From positions 62,001 to 126,000 of the forward strand of contig JAWKNL010000004.1 of the NCBI GenBank assembly GCA_041391725.1: 64,000 bases of DNA, read 5' to 3'. Below are positions 56,874 to 64,000 of the stretch, one piece after another. Origin of the DNA: JAGQVA01 sp041391725. Its GTDB lineage: Bacteria > Bacteroidota > Bacteroidia > J057. Below the pieces are notes generated by a model. That model was not told where the DNA came from. It worked only from the letters and a program-made list of their open reading frames with translations, and made no database searches. A program made the position numbers and the translations under genes. Each line of letters starts with the position of its first letter. Position 1 is the stretch's first letter.

Positions 56874-58997
56874 ATGAAGCACTTTTTCTTATATGGAATT
56901 TTTACATTGCTTATTCTGCTTCCCCTGGCAACCTTCGGTACCGACCCCGACAGCCTGGAAGGCAAGATTGACAGCCTGAAGCGGGAAATCGATGTCCTTT
57001 CCAAAGATCAGGAAAAAAAATCTGAACTGGTGGATGTATATCGCCAGTTGGGAAGGCTATATCTCGAAAATAAGCAACCTGAAGAGGCCCTCAAATACAT
57101 GCTCACCGGCCTTGAAATTGCCCGCTTAGCGCGCGATACCCGTGCTGAGTTTATTCTCCTCAATAATATCGGAGGAACCTATTTTTATCCGCTGGATGAT
57201 TATTTCCACTCCATCCAATATTTGCTGGAAGCGCGTGAGATTTCGCGCCTGGTCGATGAGCCGATCCAGTCGGCGCACAATTTGTCCCAAATCTCAGAGG
57301 TATATGTCAGCCTGGGCGAATATGAAAAAGCCATGGAGTTTCAGCATCAGGCGCTGAAAATATATGAAGCGGAAGATGATACCGCCGGACTGGCATACAG
57401 TCACCGGAATATGGGAACCATTTACTGGAGCCAGAAATCTTTTGAAGAAGCTCTCAACAGTTTTGAAAGAGCACTCCGCCTGGGAAAATATACAAATGAT
57501 CCGGGCAATATCTACACTTATACTGCTTCGGTAGGGGCCGCTTATCTGGAATTGAAAAATCTGGAAAAAGCGGAGGAGTTTATTAATGCCAGCAAGGCCA
57601 TTGCTGATTCCAACGGACTGGCTTACGGTGTGGCTTATGCCGAAGGGGTGCTGGGTAATTTGTATAAAGAAAAGAAGGACTACCCGGAGGCCATCCGGTC
57701 GCTGGAAAATGCAGTGAAACTTTTTGACGAGCTGGGTGTAAAAAAAGAATCAGCCAGCTTCAAAATTCAGGCAGCAGGTCTTTATACCCTTACCGGCAAC
57801 CCAATGAAGGCCCTCTCCCTTCTCGATGAGGTGGAGCCGGTAGCCGAATCTATGCATGCCATCGCCCTGAAAAGAGACCTCTTTGAGGAGCGTGCCAATG
57901 CATATGACGTGCTGAAACAACCGGTGGAGGCCTATCGCAATTACAAGGAGTTCATCCTGTTTAAGGACTCGCTCCTCGATGAAACCAAAATCACCCAACT
58001 GGCAAAACTCGATCACCAGTATAAGCTCCGCGAAAGGGAAAATGAAATGCTCCTCCGCCAGAAAGAGTCTGAATCTTCCAGCCGACAGATATTTTTTATC
58101 CTTCTCGCCTCCGGAATCATACTGCTCCTGGCTGTATTGTATATGGGTTATCTGCGCAATAAAACCCTCAAAGACACCAATGCACTCCTCGCTTCAAAAA
58201 ATGAGGAAATCCGCATGCAAAATGACAGACTCGCCAGTTCTAATGAAGAACTGCGTCAGTTTGCCCATGTGACTTCCCATGACCTGAGAGAACCGCTTCG
58301 CAGTATCAGCAGTTTTACCACCCTCCTCAAACGCCGGTATGAAAATAAACTCGACCCTCAGGCCAATGAGTTTATTGAATACATCACCAACGGGGTGAAC
58401 CGCATGGATACTCTGCTTTCCGACCTGCTGGCCTATTCTGTTGTCGGTATCGGAAAACATGATTACACAGAAGTGAATATCAATCAGGTGATTACTTCTA
58501 TCATCGAATCACTCAACCGCGATAAGGCAACCCAGGGCGCAAGGATTACCATTCAGAATCTCCCTGTCATTACTGCCAACAAAGTGCAGATGGTCCAGCT
58601 ATTCCAGCACCTGGTGGATAACTCCATCAAGTTTCGGAGTGCCGGGCGAAAGCCTGAAATAAAAATTAGCTGCAGTCAGACGGAAGAAGGTTACCGGTTT
58701 GAAGTGGCTGACAACGGAATCGGAATGGATGAGGCGTACAAAGACAAAATATTTGGCCTTTTCCTCCGCCTCCACAACAAAAAATCACAGTATAAGGGAA
58801 CCGGTATCGGGCTGTCTATCTGCAAAAAAATTGTAGAACAACATAAGGGCAGAATCTGGATCGAATCTCAGATTGATATTGGCACTACGGTATATTTTGT
58901 TCTGCCACCTTCGCCCATCGAATCTCCCGCAGGCACTACCGACAGCCGGAAGAAAAAAGTTGCCGCTAAAGAAAAAGCCGGCAGCGTTTCTGTCTGA
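56874..58997 (+). CDS. TPR-containing membrane sensor histidine kinase
   Basis: 707 residues. Signal peptide (FLYGIFTLLILLPLATFG), TPR repeats from about 45 to 370 (for example AYSHRNMGTIYWSQKSFEEAL), a coiled coil, one membrane helix (IFFILLASGIILLLAVLYMGYL, about 405-427), a second coiled coil, then HisKA with His in HVTSHDLREPLRSISSF (about residue 468). The ATPase domain has LFQHLVDNSIKF (N-box), DNGIGM (G1) and GTGIGLSICKKIV (G2). All key residues are present. It probably senses through the periplasmic TPR region. No response regulator is adjacent. A basic tail of about 25 residues follows the kinase. Confidence 0.9.
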   Translation: MKHFFLYGIFTLLILLPLATFGTDPDSLEGKIDSLKREIDVLSKDQEKKSELVDVYRQLGRLYLENKQPEEALKYMLTGLEIARLARDTRAEFILLNNIGGTYFYPLDDYFHSIQYLLEAREISRLVDEPIQSAHNLSQISEVYVSLGEYEKAMEFQHQALKIYEAEDDTAGLAYSHRNMGTIYWSQKSFEEALNSFERALRLGKYTNDPGNIYTYTASVGAAYLELKNLEKAEEFINASKAIADSNGLAYGVAYAEGVLGNLYKEKKDYPEAIRSLENAVKLFDELGVKKESASFKIQAAGLYTLTGNPMKALSLLDEVEPVAESMHAIALKRDLFEERANAYDVLKQPVEAYRNYKEFILFKDSLLDETKITQLAKLDHQYKLRERENEMLLRQKESESSSRQIFFILLASGIILLLAVLYMGYLRNKTLKDTNALLASKNEEIRMQNDRLASSNEELRQFAHVTSHDLREPLRSISSFTTLLKRRYENKLDPQANEFIEYITNGVNRMDTLLSDLLAYSVVGIGKHDYTEVNINQVITSIIESLNRDKATQGARITIQNLPVITANKVQMVQLFQHLVDNSIKFRSAGRKPEIKISCSQTEEGYRFEVADNGIGMDEAYKDKIFGLFLRLHNKKSQYKGTGIGLSICKKIVEQHKGRIWIESQIDIGTTVYFVLPPSPIESPAGTTDSRKKKVAAKEKAGSVSV

Positions 58998-58999
58998 TT

Positions 59000-61861
59000 T
59001 TATTTGAGCAAATCTTCAATATCCCCGATGTCGAGCGATTTGTACATGTCTTCTTCCACGTTGATGATCTCATCGGAAAGCTGGGCTTTTTTGCGCTGTA
59101 GATTTAGTATTTTCTCCTCGATGGATTCGGTGGTAATAAATTTATAATAAAACACGGTCTTCTTTTGCCCGATCCGGTGCGAACGGTCGATCGCCTGATT
59201 TTCTACCGCAGGATTCCACCAGGGATCGAGAATAAACACATAATCCGCTGCCGTCAGGTTTAATCCTACCCCTCCGGCTTTAAGGCTGATAAGAAAAACC
59301 TGAATATCTTTGTCCTGTTGAAACGAATCCACCTGTGCCTGCCGGTCCCGGGTGCTTCCGTCGAGGTAATTGTACCGAATGCCTTCTTGGTCGAGATCTG
59401 CCCTGAGAATCTGGAGCATTTTTACAAACTGGCTGAATATCAGCACTTTCGATCGTTTTTTATGAACTACCTGTTCGAGCATCCTTTTTACTTCCTGATA
59501 TTTTCCCGATGATTCGAGGTCAAACTGCTCCTTATCGACAAGTTGAGGGTGAATGGCAATCTGCCGCAATTTCTGGAGCCCGGTGAGGATGTTGAGCTTA
59601 TTCTTTTTCCAGGTACCCTGGCTGATAAGTTCGAGGAGGTAGTTGCGGTAGCTGCTGCGGGTTTCTTCATAAAACTCCTTCTGACTATCGGTCATATCGC
59701 AGTAATGCAGCTTTTCGATTTTAGGTGGAAGTTCCTTTTCTACCTGTTGTTTTTTTCTCCGGAGAATAAAAGGATAGATGATCCGCTGAAGTTTTGCTGA
59801 GCGTTTGGCATCTCTTTCCTTCTCAATGGGTTGTACATAAAACCGCTTAAAAAAGGTTTCATTTCCCAGAAGGCCGGGGTTGAGAAATGCCATTTGCGAC
59901 CATATATCCATGACTGTATTCTCGATCGGCGTACCGGTCAGCGACAGCCGGTGCATGGCAACCAGTTTGCGAATGGCGCGTGCAGTCTTGGATTCGGGAT
60001 TTTTAATTACCTGGCTCTCATCAAGGATCACATAATTGAATGGAAAAGTGCGCAGAATTTCAATGTCCTGCCGGGCAATCCCATAAGTAGTGAGGATAAT
60101 ATCGTAGGCCGAAAATATTTCCGGGTTTTTAGCTCTGTTGATTCCGGTATGGATATGAACCTGCAACTGTGGGGTAAACTTTTCTGCTTCGTTTTTCCAG
60201 TTGTGCACCAGAGAGGTGGGGAGAATGACCAGGGTAGGCGGTTGTGATTCGCCCGACTCCTTTAATTTCTGGAGCAATGTCAGCGCCTGAAGGGTTTTTC
60301 CCAGACCCATATCATCGGCAAGGATGGCGCCCATGTTGTGTGATTTCATAAACATGAGCCAGTTGTAGCCCTGAAACTGATAGTTTCGAAGTTCGGCTTT
60401 CAGATGAGTGGGCAGGGGCGCCTCCGGTACGCGGTCAAGCTGGCGCGCAGATTCAAACAGGCGCTGGGTGCCGTTGGAGCGGGAAGGGAAATTGAGCAGC
60501 GGCGCCTGGTATTTTTTGATACTGATGGTTTCTCCGTCGTGAACTTCCGAGACTTCGAGCAGGTGCTGATAATCGGAAAACCACTCATCCGGAAGGATGG
60601 CGACCGATCCGTCCGGCAATTCATATTCGCGTTTATTGCGGAGAATGTGACTTCTGAATTTGATAAAGGGAATCTGAAATTGCCCGATGGTGACAATTGC
60701 TTTTATATCAAACCAGTCACCTGCGTCCTGAGTGGTAAGGGAAATTTCGGGGCGGGCAAGGTTGATGCGGTACGATTTGTTTTCCTGTACAATCTGAATT
60801 CCCCGATGGGAGAGTTTCTCCTGAAAGCTGGAAATCCAGGCCAGCCCTTTTTCCTTTTCTACATATTCCCAGGGAGTCAGGCTGTTTTTATTGGGGCTGA
60901 TCGCATCGAGGAAGTCAGTCATCACCTTTTCTGCCTTTACATCCCTGAAGATGCGGTGGAACGTATATCCCTCGTTCGATTTGTGGAGGTGAGCCTGAAT
61001 TTTGCCGGTCTTCAGCAGGTCGAGGCAAAATGATCCGTAGCGAACCCGGGGCAGAATGGAAATGCTGCTTCCATCGTGTTCTTTTACAAGTATCTGAAAT
61101 TCAGGATTTTCCTCTACATCAATAATATCAAATCCTTTGGCGACCACATTATAGCTTTCAATTACCCGGGCGATAAACTTTTCAAAATATACAGCTTCTG
61201 TTTCGCGGTTGATGACGATATATTCCTTTACCAGAAAAGGGAGGAGTTTTTTTCCGTCAACATCTTCCTCAAAAGTGAAAAGCTCGCCATTGAGCAACAC
61301 CCATGCCGGTTGCAGACAGATCAGCCGGGCGTCGAGTCCCATCAGTTTTACCGACTCTCCTCTGAGTTTGATCGTAGGATAGTATCGGGTAAAAGATTCT
61401 TTTTTGCGGAAATGAAACCATACAGAGGCCTTTTCATCGAGCAGTGTGATGGGTTCTTTGGCGGGATACCCGTCATTTCCCATTTCAAATATGCGTTTTC
61501 CTTCAAGTAGCGTCAGGATGACGGCCACCTTTCGCTGGACAAAATTGGTGGCAAGATTGGCGAGTTCGCCTACAAAGCGGGTAGTAAAAAATTCTGCTTC
61601 ATTGCGAGGATTTCCTCCAAATTTTTTGATTATTTTTTTCGGAGAAATTTCATCCGCCAGTTTTATCAGGGTTTTATCTTTCTCATCCAGCCCATGGAGA
61701 AACTCCTCCATGTTTTCGGGCACCAGTCTGTGGTGAACCAGGCTTAGGTCTCCCGAAGGGAGAAGTTGTACGATATGCGCACCAAACATATAGCCCAGAT
61801 ACTCGTGGTGAAAGACCGAGTAAACCGCTGTAAAAGATAGTCCGGGATCAACTAATCGCAT
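59000..61861 (-). CDS. SNF2-family DEAD/DEAH-type helicase
   Basis: 953 residues. The ATP-binding domain has GAILADDMGLGKTLQALTLL near residue 515, LDESQ near 614 (motif II), and SLTGTPIENTVMDIWSQMAFLNPG near 643. The helicase C domain carries FSQFVKMLQIL, SLKAGGVGLNLTAADYVFILDPWWNP, and AIDRSHRIGQKKTVFYY near 892. The first 450 residues have no domain I recognise but are of the length usual for bacterial RapA/HepA-like SNF2 proteins. It moves along DNA or remodels protein-DNA complexes, cytoplasmic. Convergent with the kinase gene, with a 2-bp gap. Intact. Confidence 0.88.
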   Translation of the reverse strand: MRLVDPGLSFTAVYSVFHHEYLGYMFGAHIVQLLPSGDLSLVHHRLVPENMEEFLHGLDEKDKTLIKLADEISPKKIIKKFGGNPRNEAEFFTTRFVGELANLATNFVQRKVAVILTLLEGKRIFEMGNDGYPAKEPITLLDEKASVWFHFRKKESFTRYYPTIKLRGESVKLMGLDARLICLQPAWVLLNGELFTFEEDVDGKKLLPFLVKEYIVINRETEAVYFEKFIARVIESYNVVAKGFDIIDVEENPEFQILVKEHDGSSISILPRVRYGSFCLDLLKTGKIQAHLHKSNEGYTFHRIFRDVKAEKVMTDFLDAISPNKNSLTPWEYVEKEKGLAWISSFQEKLSHRGIQIVQENKSYRINLARPEISLTTQDAGDWFDIKAIVTIGQFQIPFIKFRSHILRNKREYELPDGSVAILPDEWFSDYQHLLEVSEVHDGETISIKKYQAPLLNFPSRSNGTQRLFESARQLDRVPEAPLPTHLKAELRNYQFQGYNWLMFMKSHNMGAILADDMGLGKTLQALTLLQKLKESGESQPPTLVILPTSLVHNWKNEAEKFTPQLQVHIHTGINRAKNPEIFSAYDIILTTYGIARQDIEILRTFPFNYVILDESQVIKNPESKTARAIRKLVAMHRLSLTGTPIENTVMDIWSQMAFLNPGLLGNETFFKRFYVQPIEKERDAKRSAKLQRIIYPFILRRKKQQVEKELPPKIEKLHYCDMTDSQKEFYEETRSSYRNYLLELISQGTWKKNKLNILTGLQKLRQIAIHPQLVDKEQFDLESSGKYQEVKRMLEQVVHKKRSKVLIFSQFVKMLQILRADLDQEGIRYNYLDGSTRDRQAQVDSFQQDKDIQVFLISLKAGGVGLNLTAADYVFILDPWWNPAVENQAIDRSHRIGQKKTVFYYKFITTESIEEKILNLQRKKAQLSDEIINVEEDMYKSLDIGDIEDLLK

Positions 61862-62170
61862 AGATTAGGCAGTCAAATTTTGCAAAAATGGGTATATCTT
61901 CTTCTACTACAGAAAAAACCAAGCTTAAAGATATATAATTTTTAGATACTACCGCCAAAATTTTAGGAAAAATGCAAAAATTATAGACGTTTATTGGAAT
62001 ATTGGTTTGATTTTCAGCATATAACCATTTGTTCACTATTTCCTTTTCAAATCCTATATTTGCCTGTTTTTATGACAACACCCTTGCGATCTTCACGTAA
62101 AAAGATACAGAAGTTTCAGAAAAAATTGTAAGTTTGTGGTGTTGTGGAGTATTTACCTAAACCTGCGTCC
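61862..62170. other. Divergent intergenic region with mqnE promoter
   Basis: AT-rich 309 bp between the helicase start and mqnE. No gene seen; a reverse ORF at 61848-62036 has no recognisable content. Confidence 0.5.
62028..62062 (+). promoter_or_regulatory. Candidate mqnE promoter
   Basis: TATATTTG at 62055-62062 is a perfect TAnnTTTG -7 box, with TTTG at 62028-62031 as a -33 element. Spacing of 23 bp is slightly longer than usual. It lies about 110 bp before the mqnE start. Confidence 0.5.
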
Positions 62171-63307
62171 ATGAATCTGATTGACTACCTCTCCCATCAG
62201 TCCCAAATTTCCCCGGAAAAAAAATCTGTCATTGATAAAGTCCTGAATAACGAAAGAATTTCGGATCAGGATTGCCTCTACCTTTATGAGGAAGGTGAAC
62301 TTCCCTTCCTCGGCATGCTGGCCAATCACATTCGCCAGCTAAAAAACGGTAAGCGCACCTATTTCAACCGCAACTTTCATATCGAACCGACCAACGTCTG
62401 TATTTATACCTGTGCGTTTTGTGCCTATTCGCGCCGGATTAAGAAAAGGGAAGACGGATGGGAATTTTCTCTCGATGAAATCATGGATATCGTTCGCAAA
62501 TACGACGATAAACCTGTAACCGAGGTGCATATTGTGGGTGGGGTACTGCCGCAGTACGACCTGACTTTTTACGCCGAACTTTTCAAAGCCATAAAAGCGC
62601 ATCGCCCCGACCTCCATGTCAAGGCGCTGACGCCGGTAGAATTTCACTATATCTTCAAAAAAGCTAAAGTGTCCTACCGTGAAGGGCTCGAAATCCTTAT
62701 CGCCGCAGGTCTCGAATCCATTCCCGGTGGTGGTGCCGAAATCTTCGATGAATCTATTCGTGCCCAGATTGCCGGTGGAAAATGCTCCTCCAACGAATGG
62801 CTCGAACTCCACGAAACCGCACACAACCTGGGGCTCCGCACCAATGCCACCATCCTCTATGGCCATATCGAAACCTATGCACACCGCGTAGATCATATGC
62901 GCAGACTGCGCGAACTTCAGGACCGCACCGGCGGTTTTCAGACCTTCATCCCGTTGAAGTTTCGCAACCAGAACAATGAAATGTCCCATCTCCCCGAAGT
63001 ATCGGTGATAGAAGACCTTCGAAACTATGCCATCAGCCGCATTTACCTCGACAATTTCGACCATGTAAAAGCCTACTGGCCTATGATCGGGCGACGTACC
63101 ACCCAACTCTCACTTTCTTACGGCGTGGATGATATTGATGGAACCATCGATGACACCACCAAAATATACTCTATGGCTGGTGCTGAGGATCAAAATCCCG
63201 CTATGTCAACTCCCGAACTGATAGATCTGATCTCAAGGGCAGGATTTGTTCCCGTTGAAAGAATACGCTTTACACGTCGTTCACGATTTTTCCGTCGAGT
63301 CATTTGA
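62171..63307 (+). CDS. mqnE: Aminodeoxyfutalosine synthase (radical SAM)
   Basis: 378 residues from MNLIDYLSHQSQIS; a GTG at 62144 would add nine residues and is possible. The radical SAM motif is CIYTCAFCAYSR (Cys near 77, 81 and 84), then TEVHIVGGVLPQYDLTFY, GLESIPGGGAEIFDE and FIPLKFRNQNNEMSH. This is the family signature of MqnE, which makes aminodeoxyfutalosine from carboxyvinyl-oxybenzoate and SAM in the futalosine route to menaquinone. So the organism likely makes menaquinone this way. Other mqn genes are not complete in the window. Confidence 0.93.
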   Translation: MNLIDYLSHQSQISPEKKSVIDKVLNNERISDQDCLYLYEEGELPFLGMLANHIRQLKNGKRTYFNRNFHIEPTNVCIYTCAFCAYSRRIKKREDGWEFSLDEIMDIVRKYDDKPVTEVHIVGGVLPQYDLTFYAELFKAIKAHRPDLHVKALTPVEFHYIFKKAKVSYREGLEILIAAGLESIPGGGAEIFDESIRAQIAGGKCSSNEWLELHETAHNLGLRTNATILYGHIETYAHRVDHMRRLRELQDRTGGFQTFIPLKFRNQNNEMSHLPEVSVIEDLRNYAISRIYLDNFDHVKAYWPMIGRRTTQLSLSYGVDDIDGTIDDTTKIYSMAGAEDQNPAMSTPELIDLISRAGFVPVERIRFTRRSRFFRRVI

Positions 63308-63334
63308 GGCAGAATCCGATTACGCTTCCAAAGT

Positions 63335-63972
63335 ATGAGAAAACTGACGCTTTATTTTCTTCGACACGGAGAGACCGACTACAACCGCCAGGGGATCGTG
63401 CAGGGGAGCGGCATCAATTCTTCTATTAATGCCGAAGGGTACGCACAGGCTCAGGCATTTTTTGAGCATTACCGGTATATGAAGTTTGATGCGGTATATG
63501 CCAGCACATTGACCCGTACCCATCAGACCCTTTCATTCTGGAAGACCCTGGGGCATGAGATTCATTCTCACGAAGGGTTAAATGAATTAAACTGGGTATT
63601 CACGAAGGCAAAAAGCCTTCTCCCGAACAAAACCGCGATTTCAGGAAGATTCTTCACCACTGGGCTGAAGGAGACTTCTCCCAACGTGCAGAAGGAGGCG
63701 AATCGCCACTGGAGGCATGGGATCGTGCCCGTCCGCTGTTTGACGCGCTTATCACGCAGCATATGGGAAGTACAATACTTCTCTGTTCTCACGGTCGCCA
63801 GCTTCGGGTGATTCTCAGCAACCTGATGGGGGAGGGGATGCAGCATATGGAAAAATACAATCACCACAATACCGGCTTGTCCATTATAACCATTGACGAG
63901 GAGGGAGGGACAAGGCTTGACCTTCTCAACGATACCACCCACCTTGAAAGCACGAAATTAAACGTAGGATAA
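63335..63972 (+). pseudogene. Histidine phosphatase-family protein (phosphoglycerate mutase-like), one frameshift
   Basis: Starts LTLYFLRHGETDYNRQGIVQG (catalytic His in RHGE), then VYASTLTRTHQTLSFW and GLNELNW. Here the frame slips: GGGG is expected for NWG but only GGG is present (about 63595). In the restored frame the reading continues HEGKKPSPEQNRDFRKIL and reaches SHGRQLRVILSNLMG (second catalytic His) and the stop at 63972. The single loss in a G-run makes an assembly error quite likely, in which case the gene is a normal 212-residue phosphatase. Confidence 0.75.
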
Positions 63973-63977
63973 CCCAT

Positions 63978-64000
63978 ATGATAGACGTCGCACTTGTCGC
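63978..64000 (+). CDS. Start of an unidentified gene, cut by the window edge
   Basis: An ATG at 63978, 5 bp after the previous stop, opens MIDVALV and continues past the end. Too short to identify. Confidence 0.4.

Overview
The window looks like a chromosomal segment of a Bacteroidota bacterium, most likely of the Saprospiria type (inference). The supporting signs are YD-repeat (RHS) proteins of the Bacteroidota type, a type IX secretion C-terminal sorting domain, a DUF2911 protein, futalosine-pathway MqnE, and a few -7 boxes of the form TAnnTTTG. No rRNA or tRNA gene was seen.

Layout. (1) 0-6.2 kb is a graveyard of displaced RHS toxin tips with putative immunity genes, split by one IS3-family element. 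One tip carries a phage lambda R-like muramidase domain and another a JAMM/JAB-like domain. (2) 6.5-20.3 kb holds a wrecked GH13 amylase, a small OmpA protein, a GH78-like glycosidase, a YncE-like cytochrome/propeller lipoprotein, a forward group (oxidoreductase, O-antigen ligase-like protein, phosphotransferase, broken ADP-ribosylglycohydrolase), a roughly 900-bp array of 10-bp repeats, and a broken DUF4185-like gene. (3) 20.3-34.5 kb is a second RHS region. A near-complete 2,200-residue RHS gene with a zinc-peptidase tip is followed by orphan tips (metzincin-like, JAMM-like, and one remnant), each with an exported or lipoprotein immunity candidate. A T9SS-type M43 peptidase homologue that has lost its catalytic residues lies directly upstream. 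(4) 34.4-36.5 kb holds a small membrane protein and a decayed SNF-family transporter. An HTH gene beside them lies between 27-bp direct repeats. (5) 36.5-46.8 kb is an intact reverse-strand polysaccharide operon. It has a priming transferase, a WecG-type transferase, all four GDP-D-glycero-alpha-D-manno-heptose genes (hddA, gmhA, hddC, gmhB), two sulfotransferases and three more glycosyltransferases. (6) 47.2-64 kb is mostly housekeeping: nuoE, carA, thrA, thioredoxin-like proteins, a DUF2911 protein, two tandem TPR histidine-kinase paralogues (one degenerate), a SNF2 helicase, mqnE, and a frameshifted histidine phosphatase.

How the genes fit together. The RHS regions look like a polymorphic-toxin locus in which C-terminal toxin modules, each with its immunity gene, are stacked behind stretches of shared RHS core DNA. 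The recognisable toxins are mostly envelope-acting enzymes (muramidase, peptidases), and every putative immunity protein with an intact N-terminus has a signal peptide or lipobox. The heptose operon would supply GDP-heptose for a surface glycan that may also be sulfated.

Caution. Broken reading frames are concentrated in 0-36 kb. Several breaks are single-base indels in short homopolymers, so some may be assembly errors rather than true pseudogenes.
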